Assembly: GCA_934277375.1 (NCBI GenBank)
Contig: CAKQTZ010000006.1
Location: 1 to 64,000 of the forward strand
Direction: 5' to 3'
Source of the DNA: an uncultured Coprococcus sp.
Lineage (GTDB): Bacteria; Bacillota; Clostridia; Lachnospirales; Lachnospiraceae
DNA: 64,000 bases
Position numbers and translations under genes: made by a program. The first letter of the stretch is position 1, and every line of letters begins with the position of its first letter. Below are positions 36,412 to 45,697 of this stretch, one piece after another. Under the pieces are notes generated by a model. That model saw only the letters and a program-made list of their open reading frames with translations. It was not told the origin of the DNA and did no database searches.

Positions 36412-37338
36412 CTACTGCGCCGCGTTTGCCTGTGCCTTCAATTCCTCAAGCATCTGAGGGAGCTTTGTGTCCATCTCATCGTCCTTGAACTGACAGGTTC
36501 CAACCTTTCTGTGTCCGCCACCGCCATACTTGAGCATGAGACTTCCGACATCCATGGTGGCTGTACGGTTCAATATACTGTAGCCAACCGCCGCTGAGCA
36601 GCCCTGACCCCCTCTGCCACTCACTATCCACGCTGAAACATTCTGTTCAGGATACATACTGTATATCATAAAACGATTGCCAGTATATATCGGGTTCACG
36701 CCGCGGAGATCACTTATTATAAGGTTGCCATCCACTATGGTATGCTCCTTAACCATCTCTTTGAACTTCTCTGTCTGCTCGTTATAAAGGACTATCCTCT
36801 CCTGTATATCAGGCATTGCAAGAATCTCATCCGTGGTCATCGTCCTGCATGCATCTATAAGCTTCTCCATAAGCTGATAATTCGATATAGTAAAATTCCT
36901 GAATCTTCCAAGTCCGGTTCTAGGATCCATAAGGAATCCTATGAGTATCCAGCCCGTTGGATTCTGCACCTCATCTATCGTAAGGTTACCCGAATCAACC
37001 TTATCAACCGCCTCCATCATATCATCAAACTGTGGAAATCTATCCCTTCCACCATAATACTCGTATATGATCCTTGCGCAGGATGGTGTTATACGGCTCT
37101 CTCCTTTGTATTTTCCCTCAAGAGCCAGTCTCTCATGCTCGCTTGAGTGATGATCAAACCACAAACCACAGCCCTCCACAAATGGAACATTTGCAAGACA
37201 ATCATCCTCTGTAACCTCAATCAGTCCATCCTGAAGATCCTTAGGATGCGCAAACTTCCAGTGATCAATTATTCCGGCCTCCTTAAGAAGAGCGCCGCAT
37301 GCAAGTCCATCAAAATCTGATCTTGTAACCAACCTCAT
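36412..37338 (-). CDS. DHH-family phosphoesterase
   Basis: The 308-aa protein has the DHH family signs: SDFDGLACGALL at the N-terminus, FDHHSSEH (about residue 62, metal ligands), and the DHHA1-type GGGGHRKVGTCQF near the C-terminus. It is of the group that includes exopolyphosphatase-like and oligoribonuclease-like enzymes, acting in the cytoplasm with Mn2+. The exact substrate (c-di-AMP product, nano-RNA or polyphosphate) is open. The gene stands alone, convergent with ugd. Confidence 0.85.
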   Translation of the reverse strand: MRLVTRSDFDGLACGALLKEAGIIDHWKFAHPKDLQDGLIEVTEDDCLANVPFVEGCGLWFDHHSSEHERLALEGKYKGESRITPSCARIIYEYYGGRDRFPQFDDMMEAVDKVDSGNLTIDEVQNPTGWILIGFLMDPRTGLGRFRNFTISNYQLMEKLIDACRTMTTDEILAMPDIQERIVLYNEQTEKFKEMVKEHTIVDGNLIISDLRGVNPIYTGNRFMIYSMYPEQNVSAWIVSGRGGQGCSAAVGYSILNRTATMDVGSLMLKYGGGGHRKVGTCQFKDDEMDTKLPQMLEELKAQANAAQ

Positions 37339-37443
37339 AATATATTCCTCCCTGGCGTGTTATATGACACAATATATGTATAATTATATTAAACCCGCAT
37401 AGGTAATTCAAGGTTATATTTGCCAGATGACCTGATCTGTATA

Positions 37444-37480
37444 CAAAAACGGAGACCGCACATCTGCGCGATCCCCGTCC
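37444..37480 (-). terminator. Terminator of the Big2 surface protein gene
   Basis: ACGGAGACCGCA (37449 onward) pairs imperfectly with TGCGCGATCCCCGT ending at 37478; on the minus strand a TTTTTG run follows, 26 bases after the stop at 37506. Confidence 0.75.
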
Positions 37481-37505
37481 TTATATAATATTACCATTCC
37501 CTGCA

Positions 37506-40229
37506 TTATTTCCTTGGGTCTTCTGTTGTCACATATACCTTACAGTCTCTTCGGCCGACAGCCAGGTAATATGTCTTGCCTTCCTCACATTTATAATCCA
37601 TACAGAAATCATATCTGTTTTTAGACATTTTAGACTGTGGTCTCGAATCATCAACATTTCTCACCTGCTTCAAATCCGAATCATAGAGAAATCCATTCGG
37701 ATCTCCGCTGTCTGATACTGAATAGAAGTAATATGTTCCTGTGGTCTTCGGTACAAATTTATAATATTTCTTTAAAACCGCATTCACAGATGTTTTGTCT
37801 CCGAAATCCACTACATTGCTTTCAAGGCTGGCTGTAATCGATGTCGTACTACTTGTCACCGTAGCCTTGATCGTACCAAATGTGCCATTGCCACTTGCTA
37901 TAAGATTGTAAGTGCCCGGGAGAAGATATACATAGCCATCTTTTCCCCATGTTTTTCCATCTACATCATCCCACTCGCCTATGCCTTCCGCTGTGAATCC
38001 GGCAGAATTTGATTCTATCTCTATCCTTCTTACCTCTGTCGTAAAGTCAACGCCCGACACACTATTTGTGTATGTCTGATTATATACATATGTCAGATCT
38101 CCACATCCATTGATAGACACTGTTACATCATATGCCCCTGGTAAAAGTGACACTGAATATACACCTTCTTTCGTGTGACCGCTGTAAACAGGATTTTTAG
38201 CCGGTAAATAAGGTGATGTCTGATCCTTTCTCACAAATCTCACAGTCGCTTCAGGCATAATTTTGCCACCTTTATCCTTTACTAGACCTGTGACAACTAT
38301 CCCTTCAGTAACATTTACAGAACATTTGACAACGGCATACCTTTTTGCATTTGCGGCGTCGGATACTTTTACATTTATGTTATAATTACCTGCCTTGGTA
38401 AGAGTTCCATTTACGGAACCTGATTCGTCAACACTCAGTCCATAATTGCTTCCCTGTATAGAATATATGTACGAACCCGAACCTCCGGCTACCACTATAT
38501 CGCTGCTGACATAAACGCCTTCTCCGTCACCTTTTAACATGTAATATTGAGGTCTGTAGCTTCCTGTGATCACATAATTACTGTATATATGCCATGTTAT
38601 CACTTCATTTACAACATATCCCAGCTCATCGGTTGTAGTTATCGTAGTCGTTGTTATTCCTGCCTTAGTTGGTGTGCCGGTAAAACGTACCGTTCCATTC
38701 GATTTGTTCAATGAATACGTAACACCTGCAGGAAGTCCCTTTACACTGGTAATAAAATAGCCGTTATAATTGACCTCCACGTTCCTTCTCATATATTCAT
38801 TCTGAAGGCAGGTATAGTCCTCATATGCAGTTTTTATTCTTTTTCCGGCAACATAATAGGTCTCAGCCTTTGCGGTCCCGGTTCCATATAACCCATTCAC
38901 AAAAACACATATTCTCAGATAGTCTGTAAGTCTGTACTCCTTGTTGAATGTGAGTGTATATGTCTTATTGTCTTTTGTTGTCACACTCTCCAGCGGTATA
39001 TTCTTATTATATGCTCCATTCAACACTGTTGTCTCTTTTACCGAGAAATTCGATGCAGACAGCTTCTGCGCACCTGACAATGTAACTGTGACAGTCTGAG
39101 GGTCGCTCACGCTGGTCGACTCAATTGTAACAGACGTAGATACAGTGACCGTGTATGACGCTTTTTTGCCAGATCCATCTGCTGCTGCAGCTGTGATAAC
39201 TGCTGTTCCCTCAGCAACTGCCACAACCTTACCAGATGCACTTACTATAGCCACGTTCTCATCTGATGAAGACCATGTATATCTCTTGTCAGTTGCATTT
39301 GACGGCTGAACAGTAGCCTTGAGAGTCGTTGTTGCACCGACAAACAATGTCTCTTTATATTTATCCAGCTTTATTCCTGATACAGGCACCTTGACAGCAA
39401 CTTTGCAGGTTGCCGATTTGCCTGATCCGTCCAGAGTCTTTGCTGTCACAGTGGCAGTACCAGCACCAATACCCTTTAGATTTCCATTCTTATCAACCGT
39501 TGCTACCCTTGTATCGGATACTGACCATCTAAGCTTCTTGCTGCTCACATTTGCAGGTGAAAAACTTGTTTTGATCTTCACAGATTTACCAGGGGTAAGT
39601 ATGTACTCCGCTTTATCGAATCGCAACGATGTGGCCGGCGTGAGGACCTTAACCCTGCAGCTTGCCTTCTTACCAGAACCGTCTGCCGCCGTTGCAGTAA
39701 TAACCGCTGAACCAGCTTTCACAGCAATAACTTTGCCCGCTGAGTTCACCTTCGCTATCCTGCTGTTCGAACTCTTCCATATGACCTTATTGTTACTTGC
39801 CTTTCTGCCCGCAACCGTTGCCTTGAGCCTGGCCGACCTGCCCTTTAACAGCTTAAGTGACGTCCTGTTCAGCTTTACCCTTGTAACAGGCTGTCCAACC
39901 GTAACCTTGATAACTTTTCTTACCTTTGAATTGGCCTTCAAAGATATGGTGATATTGGCTTTTCCATTTTTTATAGCCTTTATCTTACCTGATGTGGTCA
40001 CCGTTGCTATCTTCTTATTGCTCGATGAGAATCTGAGCTTGCTCGCCGCCACATTTGTCTTTACGACAAATGTCTTTTTAGCTTTGATCGTAAGAGTATT
40101 GCTCGGCAGATTCTTTACCGTTATACTCTTAGTGGTTGCCGCACTTACAGGAATACTGACACTTGAAAATGTCAGTGCAAAAGCAAGTAAAACCGCCACA
40201 AATGTCATGAGTCTTTTACACTTTTTCAT
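37506..40229 (-). CDS. Large secreted protein with Big2-type immunoglobulin-like repeats
   Basis: A signal peptide (LMTFVAVLLAFALTFSSVSIPVSA, residues ~8-31) is followed by about four or five Big2 (bacterial Ig-like, group 2) domains between residues 35 and 370, each with the hallmark such as WSVSDTRVATVDKNGNLKGIGAGTATVTA. Residues ~370-700 contain Ig-like and putative-Ig folds; near 640-700 a carboxypeptidase regulatory-like repeat (TGLVKDKGGKIMPEATVRF) is seen. No LPXTG sorting motif or membrane anchor is visible at the C-terminus (YYLAVGRRDCKVYVTTEDPRK), so it may stay bound through the repeats or be released. Such proteins act in adhesion. GGGAGG lies before the ATG. Confidence 0.85.
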   Translation of the reverse strand: MKKCKRLMTFVAVLLAFALTFSSVSIPVSAATTKSITVKNLPSNTLTIKAKKTFVVKTNVAASKLRFSSSNKKIATVTTSGKIKAIKNGKANITISLKANSKVRKVIKVTVGQPVTRVKLNRTSLKLLKGRSARLKATVAGRKASNNKVIWKSSNSRIAKVNSAGKVIAVKAGSAVITATAADGSGKKASCRVKVLTPATSLRFDKAEYILTPGKSVKIKTSFSPANVSSKKLRWSVSDTRVATVDKNGNLKGIGAGTATVTAKTLDGSGKSATCKVAVKVPVSGIKLDKYKETLFVGATTTLKATVQPSNATDKRYTWSSSDENVAIVSASGKVVAVAEGTAVITAAAADGSGKKASYTVTVSTSVTIESTSVSDPQTVTVTLSGAQKLSASNFSVKETTVLNGAYNKNIPLESVTTKDNKTYTLTFNKEYRLTDYLRICVFVNGLYGTGTAKAETYYVAGKRIKTAYEDYTCLQNEYMRRNVEVNYNGYFITSVKGLPAGVTYSLNKSNGTVRFTGTPTKAGITTTTITTTDELGYVVNEVITWHIYSNYVITGSYRPQYYMLKGDGEGVYVSSDIVVAGGSGSYIYSIQGSNYGLSVDESGSVNGTLTKAGNYNINVKVSDAANAKRYAVVKCSVNVTEGIVVTGLVKDKGGKIMPEATVRFVRKDQTSPYLPAKNPVYSGHTKEGVYSVSLLPGAYDVTVSINGCGDLTYVYNQTYTNSVSGVDFTTEVRRIEIESNSAGFTAEGIGEWDDVDGKTWGKDGYVYLLPGTYNLIASGNGTFGTIKATVTSSTTSITASLESNVVDFGDKTSVNAVLKKYYKFVPKTTGTYYFYSVSDSGDPNGFLYDSDLKQVRNVDDSRPQSKMSKNRYDFCMDYKCEEGKTYYLAVGRRDCKVYVTTEDPRK

Positions 40230-40363
40230 AATATACCTCCCTTTTCTTAATAATGTAAAACCCTTTGCATAACAAATTGTCTTACTTAATTATAAGGTAG
40301 GTAAAATGTATGTCAATCGTGTAATATTGCACAAAAGTCACATAATTCTGAAAATGTCAAACT

Positions 40364-41734
40364 TTATATCATTTTTCTGCGTATTCTGAACTGATAAGCT
40401 TCATCATCAAACTCGCACTGAAAGAAGTTGAATTCCTTCAGGCTTCTTCCCGACTTCTGTATCGCCTTTATGATCCTCTGCCTGTCATACTCAGACGTTC
40501 TCACTCCAAATATAACACCAGTGAGCGCCGCTGGATCATACTCGACCATTCTTTCCTCCCATGTATGCTCATGGAGGAAATCATCCAGCCGCAGCCGATA
40601 CTCCTTTTCATATGCCCATGGATCAAGCTTTGTACAATATTTATCTGTATAATCATCCCAATATGTATCCCGCCAGTTCTCCTCCATATATCTGTCATAC
40701 AGCCGGCTCTTCTCTCCCTCCGAATTCACCAACCAGGAGGACACCTGCTTGAGTGACAGCCGTCCCATAGATTCAAATGCATTCCTCTTTATAGGCGCGT
40801 TGTTATATCTGACCGGTTTAACCTCATCATCCCGAAATGAAAATATGGTATGCCCCGATGTATATGCCTTACCCGTTTTTACCCCCAGATATTCTCTGCC
40901 ATCCTTCGTCTTTGTCTCATACACCAGACACACTCCGCTATGATTTTCCGCATAGTTTCCCCACATGACTGAATTTGCAGGCTCAGCCGAGAAACATACC
41001 ACATATGCCTTCTGATACATCATCTCCCGCAGCCGGCTCACATACATAGCAGGGAACCACAGCCTCACACTATACCACAGCTGCCGCTGCGAATAGCTGT
41101 TTTCACTCTCCATTTCTTCCTTGAGAAATCTGGACTCCAGCACATCCTCAAGCATATGTGCAGCCACCTCAAGAAGCGCATTCCTGGCCTTGCTGTCTAT
41201 TTTGCTGACATCCGGACCATAAAGATTCGCCAGAGATTTCTCCGTAGGAATATAGTCCTCCGGTTCATCCTGCGGAATCAGGCCATTCCATTTCATAGAT
41301 CTCATGCATATCGCAAATGCCTTCTCATGCAGCAATTGCAAGCGGAATCTCAACGACCTGGCAAATACCTGCTCATCACTCCGCGCAAGCTCATCGATCA
41401 TCCCACTCACATCCGGATCAGCAAGGAACAAGTCCCCCACTTCCCCCAGCAGTCTGCCAAATGGAGTGTCATCCATATCATGCACATCCAGCATAACCGC
41501 CCGCTCATCTATCTCCTCAAAGCTTCTCTGAAGAAGATATAATTCGATACAGTTACACAGGCTGCATATATAATTCCTGAACAATCCCTGCCATGCAGGC
41601 CTGTCCCCCTGCCAGTACATCTGAATATGCCCCTCCAGAGGGTCGTTCAATTCCTTCCTGTCGGAATAATGAAATGTTCCATTTTCAATCTCAAGCAATG
41701 CGGTGTGAATGGATCGGTAGTGATATAGGTTCAT
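40364..41734 (-). CDS. DUF2971 domain protein, translationally coupled to rmlB
   Basis: The 456-aa soluble protein has the DUF2971 signs: MNLYHYRS, YSDRKELNDPLEGH at the N-terminus and VVCFSAEPANSVMWGNYAENHSGVCLVYE in the middle, with WAYEKEYRLRLDD near the end. DUF2971 proteins are found in many mobile and defence islands and have no agreed biochemical role. The start codon at 41734 overlaps the RmlB stop by four bases (ATGA), so they are coupled. A longer frame from 41764 would run into rmlB. AAAGGAGA lies about 11 bases before the chosen ATG. Confidence 0.8.
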   Translation of the reverse strand: MNLYHYRSIHTALLEIENGTFHYSDRKELNDPLEGHIQMYWQGDRPAWQGLFRNYICSLCNCIELYLLQRSFEEIDERAVMLDVHDMDDTPFGRLLGEVGDLFLADPDVSGMIDELARSDEQVFARSLRFRLQLLHEKAFAICMRSMKWNGLIPQDEPEDYIPTEKSLANLYGPDVSKIDSKARNALLEVAAHMLEDVLESRFLKEEMESENSYSQRQLWYSVRLWFPAMYVSRLREMMYQKAYVVCFSAEPANSVMWGNYAENHSGVCLVYETKTKDGREYLGVKTGKAYTSGHTIFSFRDDEVKPVRYNNAPIKRNAFESMGRLSLKQVSSWLVNSEGEKSRLYDRYMEENWRDTYWDDYTDKYCTKLDPWAYEKEYRLRLDDFLHEHTWEERMVEYDPAALTGVIFGVRTSEYDRQRIIKAIQKSGRSLKEFNFFQCEFDDEAYQFRIRRKMI

Positions 41735-42696
41735 GGGGTGATTGGTCTCCTTTCTGCATACCATCTTATAACGCTTCTTAACCCACTGCCAAAATCTACC
41801 TCCGGCCGCCAGCCAAGCGTCTGCTCTATCTTGGTTGAGTCAACAGCGTACCGCATATCGTGACCCTTCCTATCAGCGACAAATGTTATGAGTGACTCAG
41901 GCTTACCTAACTCCCTGCAAATAAGCCTGACAATATCTATATTCCTCTGCTCACAATGACCGCCCACATTATATATCTCCCCAACTTTCCCCCGGGTCAG
42001 TATAGCATCTATGGCGCGGCAATGATCATCCACATGTATCCAATCTCTCACATTTAACCCCTGTCCATAAACAGGCAGCGCCTTGTCTGCCAATGCATTT
42101 AACACCATCAAAGGGATAAGTTTCTCAGGATGTTGATACGGTCCATAATTATTTGAGCACCGGCTGATGGTTACTGGCAATCCATATGTTCTGTGATATG
42201 CCATAACCAAAAGATCGGCAGCCGCCTTCGAGCTGCTGTATGGCGAGCTCGGGCAAACCGGCGATTCCTCCGTGAATAACAGATTCGGTCTGTCAAGCGG
42301 CAGATCGCCATACACTTCATCCGTACTAATCTGATGGAATCGTCCGACATCGTATCGCATACACGCATCCATCAACACGGACACACCCTTGATATTCGTA
42401 TCGAGAAATATCTCCGGATTATCTATAGACCTGTCCACATGCGACTCCGCAGCAAAGTTCACCACAACATCCGGCCGCTCTTTCGCGAAGATTCGATACG
42501 TCTCCGTCCTGTCACATATATCTGCCTTATAAAAAACAAAATTAGACCTGTCCATAACAGGTCTAAGCGTATCCAGACATCCCGCATATGTAAGCTTGTC
42601 CACACAGACAAAATCATACTCAGTATATCTATCTATCATATAAAATATGAAATTGCTTCCAATAAAACCGGCTCCTCCGGTGATAAGGATCTTCAT
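41731..42696 (-). CDS. rmlB: dTDP-glucose 4,6-dehydratase
   Basis: The 321-aa enzyme has the NAD-binding GGAGFIGSNF at the N-terminus, TDEVYGDL with the catalytic Asp/Glu pair, and YSSSKAAADLLV with the catalytic Tyr and Lys. It converts dTDP-glucose to dTDP-4-keto-6-deoxyglucose, the entry to dTDP-rhamnose and related sugars. No rmlA, rmlC or rmlD is beside it, so the other steps are encoded elsewhere. AAAGAGG precedes the ATG. It is the first gene of a two-gene unit with a DUF2971 gene. Confidence 0.93.
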   Translation of the reverse strand: MKILITGGAGFIGSNFIFYMIDRYTEYDFVCVDKLTYAGCLDTLRPVMDRSNFVFYKADICDRTETYRIFAKERPDVVVNFAAESHVDRSIDNPEIFLDTNIKGVSVLMDACMRYDVGRFHQISTDEVYGDLPLDRPNLLFTEESPVCPSSPYSSSKAAADLLVMAYHRTYGLPVTISRCSNNYGPYQHPEKLIPLMVLNALADKALPVYGQGLNVRDWIHVDDHCRAIDAILTRGKVGEIYNVGGHCEQRNIDIVRLICRELGKPESLITFVADRKGHDMRYAVDSTKIEQTLGWRPEVDFGSGLRSVIRWYAERRPITP

Positions 42697-42753
42697 TGGT
42701 TTATACCTCTTTACTTTTACGGTGTTAACATATAGATAAATATCAATAAAATG

Positions 42754-42970
42754 CTACTTATCTACAATTTCGTTTATAAATATTTGTAGTTTGTCATTTA
42801 GTTCTTTTAAATAAAGATATTCTGATGAACTAAGTTCAAAGCTAAGCTCTTGTTGACACATCTAATTTTTCAGCCAATCTCTCTTGTGTGATCTTCTGTT
42901 GTTTTCGATATGTCACCAATATTTCACCGAAATCATTATGGTTACTTGGCTCAAGTAAATTTTGAAACAT
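42754..42970 (-). pseudogene. Broken XRE-type regulator gene
   Basis: ATG 42970 follows GAGGAGGTGAAG and opens a frame with a clear XRE start (ILVTYRKQQKITQERLAEKLDVST). A stop at 42842-42844 cuts it after 42 residues, before the recognition helix. The remaining bases continue in another frame (ELSFELSSSEYLYLKELNDK) to a TAG at 42754. This is a frameshifted small DNA-binding protein. The AT-rich stretch 42971-43321 has short open fragments but nothing I can name. Confidence 0.7.
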
Positions 42971-43321
42971 TTTAACTTCACCTCCTCTGTAACATTATAA
43001 AGCAAATTAATTCATTATAACACGAACTTAAAGTTCTGGTTTATATATAAGATATTATTTATTTTATGTTTTACTATTCATTTAGTTCTATTTATCTTTT
43101 GTTTCTGTTCATAATCTCTTAAATAAGAGAACTAAAGCCAAAAGTCTTGCCCATAGTAATTGTTTAATCCATTTGCGCTACAGGTATATTCAATTCAAGA
43201 TAATTTTACCAATACGTAGCTATTTACTAATATCACTTAGATATTCTTCAATTTTTTCTTCACTAACATATTTAAATTCAATTTCTTTTTAATCAAGCAT
43301 GCTCAAATCACTCACGTATAT

Positions 43322-43630
43322 ATGGGGATTACACTTAGAATCTCTTTCTCCATCTACTTGCCACGTTCACAGATACAGCAGATCTATCATGAAGAGGCTA
43401 AGCTTCAGGATATGTCACCGGCGGAGAGACGAAAGCATCGGCAGAAATTTATCAAGTCACTTGTAGATGCGTATTTTAACTGGATCCGTATAAACATAGA
43501 TAAGTTCATGCCCAAGAGCAAGACTCACAATGGAATGACCTATTCACTTAACCAAGGAAAATATCTCTGGAGATTTCTGGACGACGGAGAAATCCCGATA
43601 GATAATAATGCCGCTCAGACGAGCGGCTAA
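43322..43630 (+). pseudogene. IS66-family transposase fragment (C-terminal part)
   Basis: Starting near 43370 (SQIQQIYHEEAKLQDMSPAE) the sequence matches the C-terminal region of the IS66 transposase, with YSLNQGKYLWRFLDDGEIPIDNNAAQTSG; the DNN near the end is the conserved block. It stops at 43628-43630, well short of a normal transposase, and has lost its N-terminal two-thirds. The first 15 residues are unrelated. It is on the opposite strand from the other IS66 pieces at 44892-45522, so at least two insertions occurred here. Confidence 0.8.
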
Positions 43631-43634
43631 TTAT

Positions 43635-43664
43635 AGTGGGAGTACCCACTGTGGAGCATTTACT
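43635..43664. mobile_element. IS66 terminal repeat, copy A
   Basis: AGTGGGAGTACCCACTGTGG followed by AGCATTTACT lies just after the plus-strand transposase fragment. It aligns with 45561-45587, the end outside the minus-strand tnpA; both read in the same direction on the plus strand, as expected if each is an IS66 end. Confidence 0.55.
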
Positions 43665-43704
43665 ACTCTAAAGCCAACACATACTATTTCATACGCTCTA
43701 CACT

Positions 43705-44094
43705 TTACACTTCTTTAATGTACTGAAAAGATTGGGGTGCACTGCTTACGCCGATTTCATTTAATTTCTTTGGTTTCGTATACTGTATTACATTTTTCAA
43801 TTTATACGCAACCGCCTGATCTCTATCTTCATAATACTGATCAAAAAATTTCTTATCATTACCAGATTTTTTGTATGTCTTTTTCCAAATAATTTCCGGA
43901 TTATCAATCAGTACATCTTCCACTTCTGCTTCACCTACAACCCTCATTATCGGATTAGTAGAATAAATTATTATTTTATCAACCGGTCGTTTACAAGCTT
44001 TTTTCCTAAATTCATATCCTTTGGTGCCATTCATTATAACTTCAACATGAACTGGATTTATTGATAACAAACCTGCGCACCCCTGTAAACACAT
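43705..44094 (-). CDS. ASCH-domain protein (predicted RNA-binding)
   Basis: The protein carries the ASCH fold signature: LLSINPVHVEVIMNGTKGYE with the FRKK that follows, then VDKIIIYSTNPIMRVVGEAEVEDVL and the basic C-terminus. ASCH domains are predicted to bind RNA and are often found near toxin or defence genes. The start is uncertain: ATG 44094 is used, TTG 44070 has AGGGG upstream and matches the usual N-terminus better, and the frame is open to 44121. It lies between IS66 pieces in disturbed DNA. Confidence 0.7.
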   Translation of the reverse strand: MCLQGCAGLLSINPVHVEVIMNGTKGYEFRKKACKRPVDKIIIYSTNPIMRVVGEAEVEDVLIDNPEIIWKKTYKKSGNDKKFFDQYYEDRDQAVAYKLKNVIQYTKPKKLNEIGVSSAPQSFQYIKEV

Positions 44095-44148
44095 TTTTAC
44101 GAAGAATACTAAGACGTGCACATGACGCCTCTAATTCATACACCATAT

Positions 44149-44886
44149 TTAACGACATTTTGTCTTTACAAAAGCTATAACGTCATCATTCTTTTTCATT
44201 GTATTTGAATTCTTTTCCAGTTCCGAAAGAGACATCCATGCATATGTACTTCCGTCAATTTCAAATGAAGCATCTCTCATATGTTCCGGTATTTGGGGCA
44301 AAGATAACCTGTACAATTTGTGATTATATATTTTATAAACGTCATCGCTCTCCGGATACTTGCAGAAATTTCCCATCTGTATTCATCAGTGCAACTAAAG
44401 AAAATTCATGTGATGTATTCGTCAAAAATTCTGCTGTGAGCTGCATAAATTTTCTAAGATTGTTTTCGGATAAATCACCAATCTTACGATCAATTCTCCA
44501 TTCATCTATTTTGATAATTCTATCTATTCTCGCCCACGACTCGACTTTTAATCCCGCAGCTTCCCAATCATCAATTTCACACAAAAGGGATTATGCTTAT
44601 CTTTGCTCGTAATTCTATTTGTTAGAAGATGATATGGATTAAGTAAATCATCAACAATGGCGGCAATGTAATCAACTGTCCATTCTTTATAATACCAGCT
44701 TGTAAGTAAGGCTGTCCGGAAAAGGAAATCATTTTAATATCTTTTCCTGCCATCTTTTTCCTTAAGATAAGATAATCTCTGTCTGATTCATGTTCATGTC
44801 CTAGTTGCGGCGGAAGATAATTTTTATCAAAACCTTCAACATTATTTAGAACTGCACCAATAGCTTCAATACAGTATTGAAATGTA
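44149..44886 (-). pseudogene. Multiply frameshifted gene of unknown function with a PemK-like segment
   Basis: At least three frames hold parts of one protein: an N-terminal piece (FDKNYLPPQLGHEHESDRD, upstream), a middle piece starting near 44700 (NPYHLLTNRITSKDKHNPFCV), then CEIDDWEAAGLKVESWARID at 44584 and KYPESDDVYKIYNHKLYRLS at 44376. The middle and next piece resemble the C-terminal part of PemK/MazF-like toxins (WxxAGLxxESWxRID...IxxxKIGxLSE). This similarity is weak. Frame changes occur near 44620, 44580 and 44350. Its edge is 5 bases from the tnpB fragment. Confidence 0.55.
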
Positions 44887-44891
44887 TCTTT

Positions 44892-45107
44892 CTACACAGA
44901 GTACAGGAGTAGAAATCCATCACCTTCCCATACAAGACCCTTAATCCTGTCAGATCTTCTTCCCCAGAATAGATAAAGCGTATCCGCTGTTGCAGGGTTC
45001 TCTATGCCAAGGAATCTGAGAACTCTGGCAAGGCTGTCTATACCATACCTCAGATCTGTTCTGCCACATACTATGTATATTTCAGAAAAACCAACTGTAT
45101 CATTCAG
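44892..45107 (-). pseudogene. IS66 tnpB (IS66 Orf2) fragment
   Basis: Read from a CTG at 45107, the frame gives LNDTVGFSEIYIVCGRTDLR then LFWGRRSDRIKGLVWEGDGF, which is the N-terminal two-thirds of IS66 Orf2. It ends at a TAG at 44892, so the C-terminus is missing. There is no normal start codon; an ATA occupies the place of the expected ATG. It overlaps the tnpA stop as in intact IS66 elements. Confidence 0.8.
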
Positions 45108-45522
45108 TATCTACAAGAACCTCCATGATGGAGCGGATCACCGCGGGAGCAGCACCGCCATCGATTTCAATGTGTATGCTGCCGCGGTTTATCCTTATTC
45201 TTGAATTGCTGCATGAATCAAGGTTATTCTGATAATCAGCGCATTCCAACTTGACTATCTGTGGCTTCTCCGATTCAACTGGCAATTCTGGTTGATGACC
45301 AGAAGACTGCATGCACGCTGCAAGTCTCAGCTGCTTGAACCAGTAGTAATACTGATCCTTTGATATGTTATTTTCAGCAAGCCAGTCCTTTGTTTTCATA
45401 CCGCTGTTCCTGCATTCCTGAATAATCACAGTCCAGGTCTCTAACTGCTTTTCCCGAAATAGCAAGTCGTGTCGCCATAATCTACCTCCCGAATATTTGG
45501 ATTTTTCGCTCTTATTTTCCAA
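45100..45522 (-). pseudogene. IS66 tnpA (IS66 Orf1), frameshifted at its start
   Basis: The frame gives RHDLLFREKQLETWTVIIQE followed by KTKDWLAENNISKDQYYYWF, typical of IS66 Orf1. A strong GGGAGGTAGATT ribosome site precedes an ATG at about 45477 that is out of frame with this protein (it would read MATRLAISGK), so a one-base change has separated the start from the body. The open frame reaches a TTG at 45522. With the truncated tnpB it forms a dead IS66 copy. Confidence 0.8.
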
Positions 45523-45560
45523 CTAGTTGAGGTAATTATAAAAAAATTCGGGTAAGATGG

Positions 45561-45587
45561 GTAGGTACCGGCTATGGAGCGTTTACT
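45561..45587. mobile_element. IS66 terminal repeat, copy B
   Basis: GTAGGTACCGGCTATGGAGC then GTTTACT matches copy A (43635-43664) at most positions. It lies outside tnpA, the place of the left end of a minus-strand IS66. Confidence 0.55.
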
Positions 45588-45652
45588 GGATGACCACCTC
45601 CTTTGGGGCATAAGAAAAGCCCATCTGCACAGGGCAGACAGGCTAAAAGTGG

Positions 45653-45688
45653 TTATAAAAATACCCCGTCAGAATTCTCCAACGGGGT
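45653..45688 (-). terminator. Terminator of the AbiE operon
   Basis: ACCCCGT (45663-45669) pairs with ACGGGGT (45682-45688) and, on the minus strand, is followed by ATTTTTAT. It is 10 bases after the toxin stop codon. Confidence 0.8.
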
Positions 45689-45697
45689 TGCTACCGA

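Noticed and set aside
36600..36620. CCCTGACCCCCTCTGCC resembling the dispersed palindrome
   Set aside because: It has only one arm and is within normal coding sequence of the DHH gene; chance similarity.
39319..40272. 317-codon reading frame on the plus strand
   Set aside because: It is antisense to the Big2 protein gene; length is explained by the repetitive Val/Thr/Ala codons of the real gene.
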